This document shows, piece after piece, positions 44,284-53,248 of a DNA stretch of 64,000 bases (its first letter is position 1; each line of letters begins with the position of its first letter). This stretch comes from Borrelia sp. RT5S (GTDB lineage Bacteria; Spirochaetota; Spirochaetia; Borreliales; Borreliaceae), in contig NZ_CP088942.1 in the NCBI RefSeq assembly GCF_021165755.1, forward strand, positions 1 to 64,000. The letters are read 5' to 3'. The translations under genes and the position numbers were made by a program. The notes beneath the pieces are model-generated. The model saw only the letters and a program-made list of their open reading frames with translations, did no database searches and was not told the DNA's origin.

Positions 44284-44793
44284 TTAAGACTTGGCGCTAT
44301 AAAATTCTTGCCTAATTTGTCCCCACTCATTAAGCATGGCTTGCCTTAAGTCCTTATAACTATTAATTACAACTGATTTGTTACCTAAACTTAACTCCTC
44401 TCCTAAGCCTGCCTTACTAAACGTCATCAAGCCATATGAATTATTGCTATTCTTGCACGCATCAATATTGACATTAGCAAGCCTTAAAAGCATATCTTTA
44501 GTCTTAAAGCTTATGTTAGCAATATCAAGAGTGCCTGCAATTGCTAATATCTGCTTACTATTAACATATTTCCTTATAAGCTGAAGGGACTGCATGTCTA
44601 GTACCTCAGTTAGCGAATTACCTGCATTTAAAAGCCCCTGTGTGTTATATCCCGCACTTAGATTGTCATCAGCAAGCCTGGTAATCCAAACAGCTCGACT
44701 AAATAATTCATCTCCCAGCGCATCATTACCGCTTAACTCATCAACCCCATCCAAACTTGCATCCCGCTCCAAATTTTCCCCCAACTCCTTCAT
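44284..44793 (-). CDS. Phage scaffold/protease-position protein (DUF1357-like)
   Basis: A 169-residue acidic protein between portal and DUF228. ATG 44793 has AAGGAGG and lies 9 bp after the portal stop. Its central part (TEVLDMQSLQLIRKYVNSKQILAIAG) is helical. In comparable phages this position holds a scaffold or head-maturation protease, but no catalytic motif is evident, so scaffold is more likely. DUF1357 assignment is from gene order. Confidence 0.5.
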   Translation of the reverse strand: MKELGENLERDASLDGVDELSGNDALGDELFSRAVWITRLADDNLSAGYNTQGLLNAGNSLTEVLDMQSLQLIRKYVNSKQILAIAGTLDIANISFKTKDMLLRLANVNIDACKNSNNSYGLMTFSKAGLGEELSLGNKSVVINSYKDLRQAMLNEWGQIRQEFYSAKS

Positions 44794-44802
44794 TAAACCT
44801 CC

Positions 44803-46005
44803 TTAAAATGAAAAATTTAATCTATTCTTAAGTGACTCTATCTCAATATCACTTAAAGAATTATGCTTTATAATCTCTAAATATTTAGAATATGCATCTA
44901 GCATCTTTAGGTCTTGTTCCAATCTTTGATCATCGCTTAATGTCATCAGGTCATTAAACCTCATATTTAATCTGTAGTATTTATTAAGCTTACTGTTAAC
45001 AGCAGTCGCAGCCGCCTCTTGTACGGTACACAAAAAATCAACATAATTAGTCCGGTCTCCCTTCCCATCACTCCCTAATCCCTTGACCTGTTCATTAAAA
45101 CTGCGAGTTAAGGGTTCCTTGGTATCTGCTCCTATTTTTGCTTTAACCAAATCAAATGCATCCTTTAAAAAAGAAAGGTCGTACTTTACTACCTCCAAAC
45201 TGGCTTTCTCATCCGCACTGTAAAATATCCCATCATTACTCAAACCTTCCTTAAGTTTTGCAAGCACATCCCCAAGACCATCCCCTCCCATGTCTTGACC
45301 CCTACTCTGTTTGTCACTATTGTTAAAAAATGTGGCAAACAATCCCCTGCTCTTACCTTGCCCACTAACCTGAGTCCTAGAATCATGCAAAGCCTCCATG
45401 AGCCCAACCAGTTGCTCATCCTTGTAAAACAAAAAATTATATTGCTCAATTCTCTTCTCAATTTCTAGGTATATCTGCTCAAGTAGACAAATATCTAGAA
45501 GTAAACTCTGTGTATAAACGGGTGCATGCGATTTTAATATATGATCAAAATTTTCATATATTATGACTCTACTCCTGTGCATTAAAATGCTAGTCCCATC
45601 ACCCCGCAAGTACTCCACATAATCACTCTCACGATCATCCCGAACCCGCCCATAGTCTAGGTATTTAAACCCAGCAGGAAGCTCGTCGTTAACCCCTCTG
45701 CTTAAATCCTCATCTAAAGACTTGGGTTTAATTAAAATATATCCCGCCCCATTAAACCTATAACTTACCATAGCCTCAAGAAGGGCTTCCTTAAGCTCCA
45801 ACTCCAAAGATAACAAATCAAACCCAGAGGCAACCCAAGAAGAGTCTAAAAAATCCAGCTTAATACCAAGACGCAAAGCATCCTCTGCTGATGTTTCAAT
45901 GTAATTCCTGAAAAATATTGAGTACCTGTAAAGCTTTAAAGGATCTATCTTCTCCCCAGGACCCAACACACCTTCAAACCTGCTAAAACCTTTTTTAAAT
46001 ATCAT
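44803..46005 (-). CDS. Phage portal protein (DUF1073-type)
   Basis: A 400-residue protein resembling DUF1073-type phage portals: an N-terminal RYSIFFRNYIETSAEDALRLG segment, YRFNGAGYILIKP, a DGTSILMHRSRVIIYEN motif and long helices with an LEQIYLEIEKRIEQYNFLFYKDE stem region. The portal forms the dodecameric DNA channel at one capsid vertex. It is the first gene of the cassette, with no clear ribosome site. Nothing resembling a terminase lies upstream in the window, which is abnormal, since terminase normally precedes portal. Confidence 0.75.
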   Translation of the reverse strand: MIFKKGFSRFEGVLGPGEKIDPLKLYRYSIFFRNYIETSAEDALRLGIKLDFLDSSWVASGFDLLSLELELKEALLEAMVSYRFNGAGYILIKPKSLDEDLSRGVNDELPAGFKYLDYGRVRDDRESDYVEYLRGDGTSILMHRSRVIIYENFDHILKSHAPVYTQSLLLDICLLEQIYLEIEKRIEQYNFLFYKDEQLVGLMEALHDSRTQVSGQGKSRGLFATFFNNSDKQSRGQDMGGDGLGDVLAKLKEGLSNDGIFYSADEKASLEVVKYDLSFLKDAFDLVKAKIGADTKEPLTRSFNEQVKGLGSDGKGDRTNYVDFLCTVQEAAATAVNSKLNKYYRLNMRFNDLMTLSDDQRLEQDLKMLDAYSKYLEIIKHNSLSDIEIESLKNRLNFSF

Positions 46006-46116
46006 AATTTAAGTATAACAAAAAACTCTAATTTTTATACTCATTACAAGTTAATAATTAATTTAAAATTAAATTAATTCCATTTCTTTGCTATTAAACC
46101 CGTGTTCAAATAAATA

Positions 46117-46155
46117 AAGAGTTCACGGTTAGAAAATATCTATTCATGAACTCTT
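46117..46155. repeat. 9-bp inverted repeat upstream of the portal gene
   Basis: AAGAGTTCA (46117-46125) and TGAACTCTT (46147-46155) flank a 21-base spacer, 112 bp before the portal start. It may be part of the cassette's control region. Confidence 0.4.
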
Positions 46156-46232
46156 GAAGAAGAATGTATGAATAAAATCAACAAAAGGTAATAAGCACAA
46201 AAAGAGCCTATTACCTGCTGTTCATTTGTATT

Positions 46233-46457
46233 TTAGAGATTCGACTCTTTTATAATAGGCACAATAGCCAAACTGAACCACCGAGGCGGCATGCCAACAC
46301 CAAGGAATAAGCCAAAGAACAAACCAATCACGCTCCCCAGCAGTACTAAAACAAATTCAACAATGCTTAAGAGTACAGCCAAGACAAACCGGACGACTCT
46401 TACGGTTGAAATAAAAACTGTTCTAGCAATCCCTCTTAATAACTCCCTACTCTCCAA
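46233..46457 (-). CDS. Small hydrophobic membrane protein, holin-like by size only
   Basis: A 74-residue protein from TTG 46457, which has AAGGGG about 8 bases upstream. A basic N-terminus (RELLRGIARTVFISTVRVVRF) is followed by one or two hydrophobic segments (about residues 20-55, AVLLSIVEFVLVLLGSVIGLFFGLFLG). It is next to the phage cassette but separated by a hairpin (46186-46216). It does not resemble BlyA from memory. Holin function is only a possibility. Confidence 0.45.
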   Translation of the reverse strand: MESRELLRGIARTVFISTVRVVRFVLAVLLSIVEFVLVLLGSVIGLFFGLFLGVGMPPRWFSLAIVPIIKESNL

Positions 46458-46575
46458 GAAAAACACCCCTTACATTAAAAATAGGAAACCACGCCTACCC
46501 CACTTAAAGGTAATATAGATCAATTTAAGCTAAAATCATGCCCAAGCTGTGGAATTTGAACAATATTTTTAACAA

Positions 46576-46607
46576 AAAAGGAATGCCCCAGTAGACATTC
46601 CCCTTTT
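46576..46607 (-). terminator. Hairpin terminator after the 46.6-kb gene
   Basis: GGAATG (46580-46585) and CATTCC (46596-46601) are extended by A-rich and T-rich flanks, 35 bp past the stop at 46642. Confidence 0.55.
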
Positions 46608-46641
46608 AAATTCTATTGTATCCTAACCATTATAAACTAAA

Positions 46642-47226
46642 CTAAAAATCATGCTCTTTTAAAAAATTGGGAAGCTCAACATCATACTCCGTATCATCAT
46701 GAGCTACTAAAGTAAATTTAAGCTTATCCTTTTGTTTAAGTTTTTCAACAAATTCCTGTTTAAGATAAACAACTAAAGTATTTTTTACCTCCACAGGAAA
46801 GACTAAATCTAAAAGCTCTTTATTATTTTCAACAGGCGCTATGTGAAAATCCTTAATACCTGCAAGTTGTGCACTACGCTCTGTCATATCAAACATAGAC
46901 ATCTGTGCATCCAGACCTCCAAAGATAACATTTTTAAAGTTAAGCATTCTCTTCTCGCCAAGTATTCTAAACTCAAGGCGATAAGAGGGGAAAGACTTAC
47001 CTAAGAGCTCCCTATAAGACTCTTCATAGTCCTGATATCCCTCACCTTCCTTGCTTAAAACTTCCTTCTGGAATAAAATACTTTTTATTTTACCAGCATG
47101 ATTTACTCTCATCTCGTAAGTCCTAGAGCAAAGATGTTCACCACAAGACTCCGAAACACCTGCTGAGAGATAAGATAAACTTGAAACACAGAGTAATATG
47201 GGAAAAATTATTGAAACAAATCTCAT
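46642..47226 (-). CDS. Secreted protein, paralogue of the 63.3-kb gene
   Basis: A 194-residue protein. ATG 47226 has GAGGTG before it; an in-frame GTG two codons earlier falls within the ribosome site. The signal peptide spans about residues 1-22. The body is paralogous to the protein at 63288-63947: SYRLEFRI...LNFKNVIFGGLDAQ against SYYLEFVV...MNFKNVIFNELDAR, and KLKFTLVAHDDTEYDVELPNFLKEHDF against RFTLISHDNKEYNLKVDNFLSKYDF. Function unknown. The pair lies on either side of the Mlp and cluster B block. Confidence 0.75.
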   Translation of the reverse strand: MRFVSIIFPILLCVSSLSYLSAGVSESCGEHLCSRTYEMRVNHAGKIKSILFQKEVLSKEGEGYQDYEESYRELLGKSFPSYRLEFRILGEKRMLNFKNVIFGGLDAQMSMFDMTERSAQLAGIKDFHIAPVENNKELLDLVFPVEVKNTLVVYLKQEFVEKLKQKDKLKFTLVAHDDTEYDVELPNFLKEHDF

Positions 47227-47238
47227 AAACACACCTCA

Positions 47239-47784
47239 CTAACTAAAATTACTAGAAAATCCATCAGGATTTACAAGTTCAACGGACTCAATAAATCTGA
47301 GTAAATTTCTTGAACTAACTTTGAAAGCATAATCCTTCTTAACACCACTTTCCTTCCCTACGGTAGTAAGAGAAAAAGATAAATCTTGTCCACTAGCCTT
47401 ATTTGCCAACTCTTTCCATCCCTTTATGCAATGACCCAATTCAATATTAATACTCATCTCCCACAAATCATCATGCTTGTAAACTGTCTTGTTAGCATCA
47501 GGTGAAACACAAACCTCACTTCCAGCCAATTTAATATCTTTAACCAAAAACTCATCCGCTTCCTTAAACTGTGCATATAAGTCACAATACCTTGTGAAAA
47601 GATCATACTTTAATGTAAAAGAATCGTATCCATTTACTAAATCCAAGTTAATAGACCCCGCATAACTATTATTGCTAACATACTCAATGGAAACCATTTC
47701 TGATTCCTTGTACGAATTCTTACATGATATAAATAAACTTAAAACAAACAATAACGAGATTAAAAAAATATTTCTATTTCTCAT
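47239..47784 (-). CDS. Lipoprotein, unknown
   Basis: A 181-residue lipoprotein (leader ends FISC, Cys about 21). AGGAGG precedes ATG 47784. The mature part is beta-prone (FTLKYDLFTRYCDLY...SFSLTTVGK...YAFKVSS). It lies 12 bp upstream of the gene at 46642 and probably shares its transcript, forming a two-gene unit with a secreted partner. I recall related genes downstream of phage cassettes on lp54, without names. Confidence 0.7.
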   Translation of the reverse strand: MRNRNIFLISLLFVLSLFISCKNSYKESEMVSIEYVSNNSYAGSINLDLVNGYDSFTLKYDLFTRYCDLYAQFKEADEFLVKDIKLAGSEVCVSPDANKTVYKHDDLWEMSINIELGHCIKGWKELANKASGQDLSFSLTTVGKESGVKKDYAFKVSSRNLLRFIESVELVNPDGFSSNFS

Positions 47785-47832
47785 AAGTTGTTACCTCCTA
47801 TATACTAATATTTGCGCCTTTACTGCACTGCA

Positions 47833-48423
47833 TTAATCTTGTACAACGCTATCGATTTTTCTAATAGCAAACTCCCTAGAAGCCCTAAGTGACACGTGAA
47901 TTATGTTCATTAAAGCCTTATCTGCTGATAAAGTAGCCTTTAAAACCTCAAGCACTACACTTAAAATCTTAACCCTTTCTATATCTTCTGTCTCTTCAAT
48001 TTCCTCCTCAGCCTCCTGTATTAACTCAAGCTCGTTGTAAGTATGACTTAACCCCTGGTTAATGCGCCTTTCAATATCATCCATAGTATGAAAATCCATC
48101 CTAATCCAATAAAATAAGTCCAATATATTATCTGTAACCTGAATTACAAACGAAGAGGCAATTTCTTGAGAAAACTTATCTCTTATTAGTAAAAGGTGTT
48201 TATTAAGCCTAGAAGTCACAGCGGAAACAATTTCAACCTTTTCCTTTATTCTATCTATTTCATAGCTAACTTCCCTTAAAATAGGAGTAGAATAAACCAA
48301 ATCTAGTTTAGCTAAAACAGTACCTAAAGCATCCAAAGCGACCTTCTCTAGCTTCCTGGCTACGCTAACATCACGATTCATACTTAAGTAATTAGAAACT
48401 TCTTCCTTATCCAACACACCCAT
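47833..48423 (-). CDS. Coiled-coil protein, unknown
   Basis: A 196-residue soluble helical protein, no signal peptide. Long heptad-like helices (KVEIVSAVTSRLNKHLLLIRDKF) and an acidic EEEIEETED stretch near residue 140. It is 49 bp upstream of the lipoprotein gene at 47239. Its ribosome site is weak. Function unknown; the family may be a Borrelia plasmid one but I do not recognise it. Confidence 0.6.
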   Translation of the reverse strand: MGVLDKEEVSNYLSMNRDVSVARKLEKVALDALGTVLAKLDLVYSTPILREVSYEIDRIKEKVEIVSAVTSRLNKHLLLIRDKFSQEIASSFVIQVTDNILDLFYWIRMDFHTMDDIERRINQGLSHTYNELELIQEAEEEIEETEDIERVKILSVVLEVLKATLSADKALMNIIHVSLRASREFAIRKIDSVVQD

Positions 48424-48731
48424 CTTTAGAAAGTTAACATTATTTAAAATAACACTCCCATACTACTTTAAACAAAACCCTACCCTGCTAATATATTGAT
48501 ATTATAAGGTCAATTACAAGATAATTTATTCATTTAACTAAATCAATATTGTCTACTCATTATATTACCTATCTTTAAAAATTGCTAGAACAAAACAACT
48601 TAAACGCTTAAACTTAAGCTTTGCCACTAATATATAAAAAAAAGGCCCCAAAGCTTAAGAGCTCTAGGACCTATCTGGGTTTATAATGTACTTTGTTTAC
48701 GTTTTTTAAATGTACTTCATTTTGTAATCTT
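48424..48731. other. Non-coding interval, about 0.3 kb
   Basis: No gene seen. It contains A-rich and GGCC-containing stretches near 48640-48680, which may be part of the terminator of the Mlp-like gene at 48732. Confidence 0.4.
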
Positions 48732-49487
48732 TTAATCTCTTTTTCTTTCTAATCCAGCTTTCAATCTTTCAAAGGGCCCATCAGGTTTGTCATCTGACAG
48801 CAACTCCTGAAGTTTTGCCAAAACCTTACTGTTATCTTCCTGCTTGCCATCAAAAACATCATTTAATCTTTGGAAAAATAGACTTAAAGCAGTTCCGTCA
48901 CAACTTGAACTGGCAAGAACAGCTTTTACTAACGCATCCACTTGCTCCTCACTCTTAACGTCACTAATAGTGGTAATCCCAGCGTCTTCTAAAATCTTCT
49001 TCCCAGCTCCCTTCCCATCATCAGAACCTTGTATCCATCCAATTAAATTTTCAAATTCATGTGACAACGGCTGTTTCTGGGTCCCCTCCTTTACTAGGTT
49101 ATACCCCCTCTTCATAGAATCAACCAAACTTTTCCTCTTGGAATCATCTTGGTCGTTCTTTTCTAACCATTCAAAAAAGGCTCTCCTCCTCTCCTCGTAC
49201 CTCTTAATATCTGCTGCGTTCTTCCTGTCGAGGTTTACCTTAACAGCACCAGCACCACCTAGGAACCCCTTAAACCCTTCAAAACGCTTCCTCTCACTGC
49301 TTAAGCTTGCAGACGTCGTACCCTTTCTTGAAGATGAAACAGATCCTGAAGCAGAAAACTCAACCTCTCCATCTGGCCCAACTACTCGCCCCTCAATACT
49401 TCCCTCTAAAGACGTGACCTTGCTACAAAGACCACAGCCAGAAATGAAAACCAGCGTGCACACAAACAAAACATTAAGATTCTTCAT
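48732..49487 (-). CDS. Mlp-family-like lipoprotein
   Basis: A 251-residue lipoprotein. ATG 49487 has AAGGGAGAGG before it; the frame is open a little further but without ribosome site. The leader ends in FISGC (Cys about 18). After a Ser-rich linker, residues about 90-250 carry the multicopy lipoprotein (Mlp) pattern: RRAFFEWLEKNDQDDSKRKSLVDSMKRGYNLVKE, then a VKSEEQVDALVKAVL segment and FERLKAGLE at the end. Mlp proteins are surface lipoproteins expressed in the mammal in Lyme Borrelia. Its paralogue is immediately downstream in map position (49636). Confidence 0.7.
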   Translation of the reverse strand: MKNLNVLFVCTLVFISGCGLCSKVTSLEGSIEGRVVGPDGEVEFSASGSVSSSRKGTTSASLSSERKRFEGFKGFLGGAGAVKVNLDRKNAADIKRYEERRRAFFEWLEKNDQDDSKRKSLVDSMKRGYNLVKEGTQKQPLSHEFENLIGWIQGSDDGKGAGKKILEDAGITTISDVKSEEQVDALVKAVLASSSCDGTALSLFFQRLNDVFDGKQEDNSKVLAKLQELLSDDKPDGPFERLKAGLERKRD

Positions 49488-49635
49488 TGCCTCTCCCTTA
49501 ACCTTACACATGAGCAAGGTACAACAAAAATTTTAAATAAAGCCTTCTAAGCAAGAATCAACCCTTAAGTTAGTAGCACCTCAGGGTTAATTCTTGAATC
49601 TACTTCTTAAATTTACAATTTAATCATCTTCTTTT

Positions 49636-50307
49636 TTACTCAAGAGTACTTCTTAACATATCAAACTCTTCACCATCAGTTTCATCGGTTAGCAACTTAA
49701 TAAGACCTTTGAAAACCTCTTCATTGTCTCTCTCTTTTTTCTCGCCTTTGCCTTTAGTCGCCCCATCAGCAAGACTATCGTCAAACACCGCCCCTAATTC
49801 CTCAAAGAACGTCTTTATAGCACTACCTCCGCTTTCTAGGTCCAAAGCATCTCCAGCTCTCATAACGTACCCAACCAAAGCACCCACTTGCTCATCACTC
49901 TTAAGGTCGCTAGATGTCCTAAGGCCAGCTTTCTTCATCCCCTCGTCGCCCTGTCCTTGCTCAATTATTTCTTTGATTTCTTGTGAAGTCTCAGCCTTTT
50001 CTTTTATCAAGTCGTACACTTTCTCCATAGCATCCGCTATTTCTTTCCTCTTAGAATAATCAGGATCATTGTCTTTTAACCACTCAAAGAATGCCTTCTG
50101 CTTAGCACTAGCAGCACCTCCCCCCTCGTAGAGAACCCCAAGAACATCATCTAAAGATTTTTCTAAAGAAACAACCTTTTTATCCGCTTTCTGTCTAGCA
50201 ACACGCTCCCTCGCCTCAGGGGTGTCTGAATCATCACTAATAATGTACAACCTACAACCAAACACAACAATACTCAAGGATACAAATAAAATACCAATAC
50301 GCATCAT
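49636..50307 (-). CDS. Mlp-family-like lipoprotein
   Basis: A 223-residue lipoprotein (leader ends VVFGC, Cys about 18). Residues 60-223 share the Mlp-like pattern of the gene at 48732: KAFFEWLKDNDPDYSKRKEIADAMEKVYDLIKEKAE, LKSDEQVGALVGYVM and FDMLRSTLE. GGAGG precedes the first of two ATGs. The two genes are a tandem pair with divergent linkers. Confidence 0.7.
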   Translation of the reverse strand: MMRIGILFVSLSIVVFGCRLYIISDDSDTPEARERVARQKADKKVVSLEKSLDDVLGVLYEGGGAASAKQKAFFEWLKDNDPDYSKRKEIADAMEKVYDLIKEKAETSQEIKEIIEQGQGDEGMKKAGLRTSSDLKSDEQVGALVGYVMRAGDALDLESGGSAIKTFFEELGAVFDDSLADGATKGKGEKKERDNEEVFKGLIKLLTDETDGEEFDMLRSTLE

Positions 50308-51048
50308 TTTTCCTCCTTCTTTAAAAACACCTTACCCATTCTGGAATAATTCTATAGCAATAAACAAAATAAACATTGAATTATTATAATAAGTTCTTTT
50401 GAAGAGAAACTGATCCTAAGGTTTAAATAACACTTTTGGGCATCATCTTCATTATTGCCATTCTGTAACTTTTATTTTTATTCTAAACTTATTATCTTTT
50501 TGGATTTAATTGATATTTAAGCGTAAAGCTAAGTATCTTAAAAAAAGGCCACAAGACCCCCTATTTTCTATTTAAAATTCTTGTATCCCAATTCCCGTGA
50601 AATCCACAACACCCCAAACGAGATATCCAACCCCCAAGCGCCAAGAGTCATACAGATCAACAAGCCCCCTGATCCGTAACGACTCACCCAAAGCAACACA
50701 TCCATTCTCCTAAATAATTCCCCTCTTCTCATTATCAAATGATACCTAATCCCATACTATTAACCATCATTATACTACAATTCTTAGATAATAAAAATAT
50801 TAAAATGTAATATTTCAATTTAAAATACAATATTTTTGTTTCCTGTTTGTTCTAGTATGCACTCAATTAATCACTGTTGCTAAAGCCTTCTTAAAGCCAA
50901 CTTCTTGTTTATTGTCATTTGAAGCATGAGGGTTTTATACACTAATTAAAACATAGCTCCTATAAAACACCTAAGAACAGAAATGGAATAAGGCAAAAAA
51001 ACAAAAAAGAGAGCCCTATAAACAGGCCCTTTTTTCCTTAAACTTAAA
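50308..51048. other. Non-coding interval, about 0.74 kb
   Basis: No supported gene. It is AT-rich, with a degenerate AAAAAAGGCCACAAG stretch near 50540 that looks like a relic of the cluster B terminators. The terminator of the 51-kb pseudogene (GAGCCC/GGGCC hairpin) lies at about 51005-51035. Confidence 0.4.
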
Positions 51049-51892
51049 TTATTTAATCCTAGTATTTAAGATAATTTTAGTCATATCCTGAAGTTTAGAA
51101 TCGGTCTTAAGAATAATATTACTGAACTCGTCCATCACCTGTGCCTCATTGCCTATCTTTGATGCTGCTTCCTTTACATAAGTTTTAATATCCTGCATAG
51201 CTAGATCTCTTTTGGTAATAAATTCATTAAGGAGTGCAGCTAACCTTTCGTTTTCACTCTTGTTGCCCTTAACTTTTTCCAGATTGTCGTCTTTAAGCTT
51301 ACTTCCCAGTAAGATTCTAGTTTGATCATCAAGTGCTGCTAATAGCAATAGCACCCCCAGTAACTATATCTATTTCTGCTTTCTTGTTACCGCTACTAAG
51401 TTGTAATGCCTTAATTGACTCGTCTAGTTCTTTGTGTGTGGTGTTGTTGTAACCTAGACTTGCATGAATTTTAGGCTGATCCTTTGATGTTGTTAAAAGT
51501 GTTACCTCGAAAGGAATTTCAACTTTATTTTGTGATGATGGTGCTTCAAAATCTGTCTTCAACTTAGCCATTCCTGCCTCGTATGCATCTCTCCTAACCT
51601 TCAACGCCTGAAAGGCTGCTGCTGTTTCTCGTGCTGCTATTTCTGCTGATGTCTTTACCCCTAGTGTTATCCCTGCTCCAGATTGCCCTGTTGTTCCTTT
51701 TGATGCTTGCACCCTTGCGCCCGTCATTTCACCTGTTCTTAATTGGTCTGTTGCCGTTCCCGCTCCCTCACTCTCCTTTTCTTCGCCTGTTACTGTTTTT
51801 GGAGTTACGCTACCTGTACGTGGTGTAACTTGCCCACAAGAAAACAAAGCTACCACTAGTAACAGAGGAAACATAAAATTAAACTTCCCCAT
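51049..51892 (-). pseudogene. Frameshifted BTA121-domain lipoprotein, cluster B
   Basis: ATG 51892 starts a cluster B lipoprotein (leader ends ALFSC, core KIHASLGYNNTTHKELDESIKALQL near residue 140), but the frame stops after GGAIAISST at 51329. The correct continuation, starting VLLLLAALDDQTRILLG, lies in another frame and runs to 51049, ending like its siblings. Removing one G from the five-G tract (CCCCC at 51354-51358 on the plus strand) restores one protein of about 280 residues. Its promoter is still intact. The homopolymer makes a slipped-strand switch or an assembly error as likely as decay. Confidence 0.85.
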
Positions 51893-51955
51893 CTTATCCT
51901 ACTTCTTTATTACTTTATTGCTGTCCTTATTAAGTAATGTTGTAACTTGAGTATA

Positions 51956-51983
51956 GTTATAACATAAGAAAAGTAAAATCTAG
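51956..51983 (-). promoter_or_regulatory. Cluster B promoter
   Basis: CTAGAT (51983-51978), a 16-bp spacer and TATAAC (51961-51956) on the minus strand, upstream of the gene starting at 51892. Confidence 0.5.
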
Positions 51984-52027
51984 TTTAAAAATTTAAGCTT
52001 GCTTCTTGCTTGTGGTAATAAGATGAT

Positions 52028-52053
52028 AAAAGGCCATAAAGATATGGCCTTTT
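52028..52053 (-). terminator. Cluster B terminator hairpin
   Basis: AAAAGGCCATA (52028-52038) and its exact complement (52043-52053), 16 bp past the stop of the gene at 52069. Confidence 0.75.
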
Positions 52054-52068
52054 ATCACAGTTTTAATT

Positions 52069-52983
52069 CTATCTTATGCCTACTAAACCCAATAGAACTT
52101 TAATGTCAAGAGGAGCTTCAAGCATAGCTCGTCGGTGCTTACCAATGCTTTCAGTAGTGCTAACTTCATTAATCTTCCCTAATTCTTTCTTCAACTGCGC
52201 ATGATCAGATTTGCTAGATACTGCTCTTTTTACTATATCTTGAACTTCCCTAATAAACCCATCTCTTGCACTCATAAATTTATCAAGCTCTGCTGTAAGC
52301 TTATCTAGCTTGTCCTTATCATTCTTAACAGTTTCCAAGGTTTCATTCTTTAAATAAATATCTAATACATCTTTGGTGGTATCATCAAATGCAGCTAAAG
52401 TATGCAATATCTCAGACACCATATCTACTTCCTTTTGCTTACCAATATCAACAAGCCCTAATGCCTTAATTGACTCGTCTAAGTCTTTAATGATGCCATT
52501 ATTATAATCTAAGCTTGAATGTATTCTAGCTTGGTCCTCTATTGTTAAATCTTTTTCCTGAGAGGGAATTTCAACTTTATTTTGTGATGAGGATGCTTCA
52601 AAATCTGCTTTCAATTTAGCCATTTTGTTCTTATAATTATCCCTCTTGGTTTTCAATCCATCAAAAGCTACTTCTTCTGCTGTTTTTACTTCCACTGTCC
52701 CTGGCTGTCGTACTGGTGAACTCCCGCCTACTGTATCTACTGTCTTTAATTCTACTTTCTTTTCTTCCCCTGTCTTTGGTCCATCTGCTGCTTCATCACC
52801 TATCCTTACACCTAATTGTCGTCCCAATGCCACTAGGCCTGCACCCAATTGCTGCCCTAGATTTTCCTCACCCAAATCTTTCTCGTCATCCGATGCCGCG
52901 CCGCCCTTGCCTGTTAAATCTATGTTACAAGCCATTAAAGCTAATAACAACATTAGAAAAACAATTGTATTAATCTTTTTCAT
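52069..52983 (-). CDS. BTA121-domain lipoprotein, cluster B
   Basis: A 304-residue lipoprotein (leader ends LMAC, Cys about 19). The linker (residues 25-110) is Gly/Glu-rich. Core RIHSSLDYNNGIIKDLDESIKALGL lies near residue 155, then EILHTLAAFDDTTKDVLDIYLKNETLETVKNDKDKLDKLTAELDKF, which matches the sibling pattern. AAGGAG precedes ATG 52983. The BTA121 family is a set of tick-phase surface lipoproteins of relapsing-fever Borrelia. Binding partners unknown. Confidence 0.8.
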   Translation of the reverse strand: MKKINTIVFLMLLLALMACNIDLTGKGGAASDDEKDLGEENLGQQLGAGLVALGRQLGVRIGDEAADGPKTGEEKKVELKTVDTVGGSSPVRQPGTVEVKTAEEVAFDGLKTKRDNYKNKMAKLKADFEASSSQNKVEIPSQEKDLTIEDQARIHSSLDYNNGIIKDLDESIKALGLVDIGKQKEVDMVSEILHTLAAFDDTTKDVLDIYLKNETLETVKNDKDKLDKLTAELDKFMSARDGFIREVQDIVKRAVSSKSDHAQLKKELGKINEVSTTESIGKHRRAMLEAPLDIKVLLGLVGIR

Positions 52984-53060
52984 CCCATTCTCCTTCTTAT
53001 TTTATTCTTATCACTACTTAATAACATTATCCTTTAATAATATTATAATATAAGAAAGAT

Positions 53061-53089
53061 ATTCTACAATAAAATTAACAAAATTGCAG
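53061..53089 (-). promoter_or_regulatory. Cluster B promoter
   Basis: CTGCAA (53089-53084), a 17-bp spacer and TAGAAT (53066-53061), upstream of the gene starting at 52983. Confidence 0.5.
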
Positions 53090-53197
53090 GTTTTTGCAAA
53101 AGATTCAAAGACTTGCTTACATTTTTCAAAACAGGAAGCATAAATGTTAATTTGAAAGCCGAATTATGTTGGTAGGGTTTAGCTGGACAACTAAAAA

Positions 53198-53228
53198 CCC
53201 GAAAAGGCCATATGCTATGGATTTCGGG
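53198..53228 (-). terminator. Cluster B terminator hairpin
   Basis: CCCGAAA at 53198-53204 and TTTCGGG at 53222-53228 enclose a CCATA/TATGG inner stem, 20 bp past the stop at 53249. Confidence 0.7.
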
Positions 53229-53248
53229 TTTAGTTTCAGCTGAAGATG

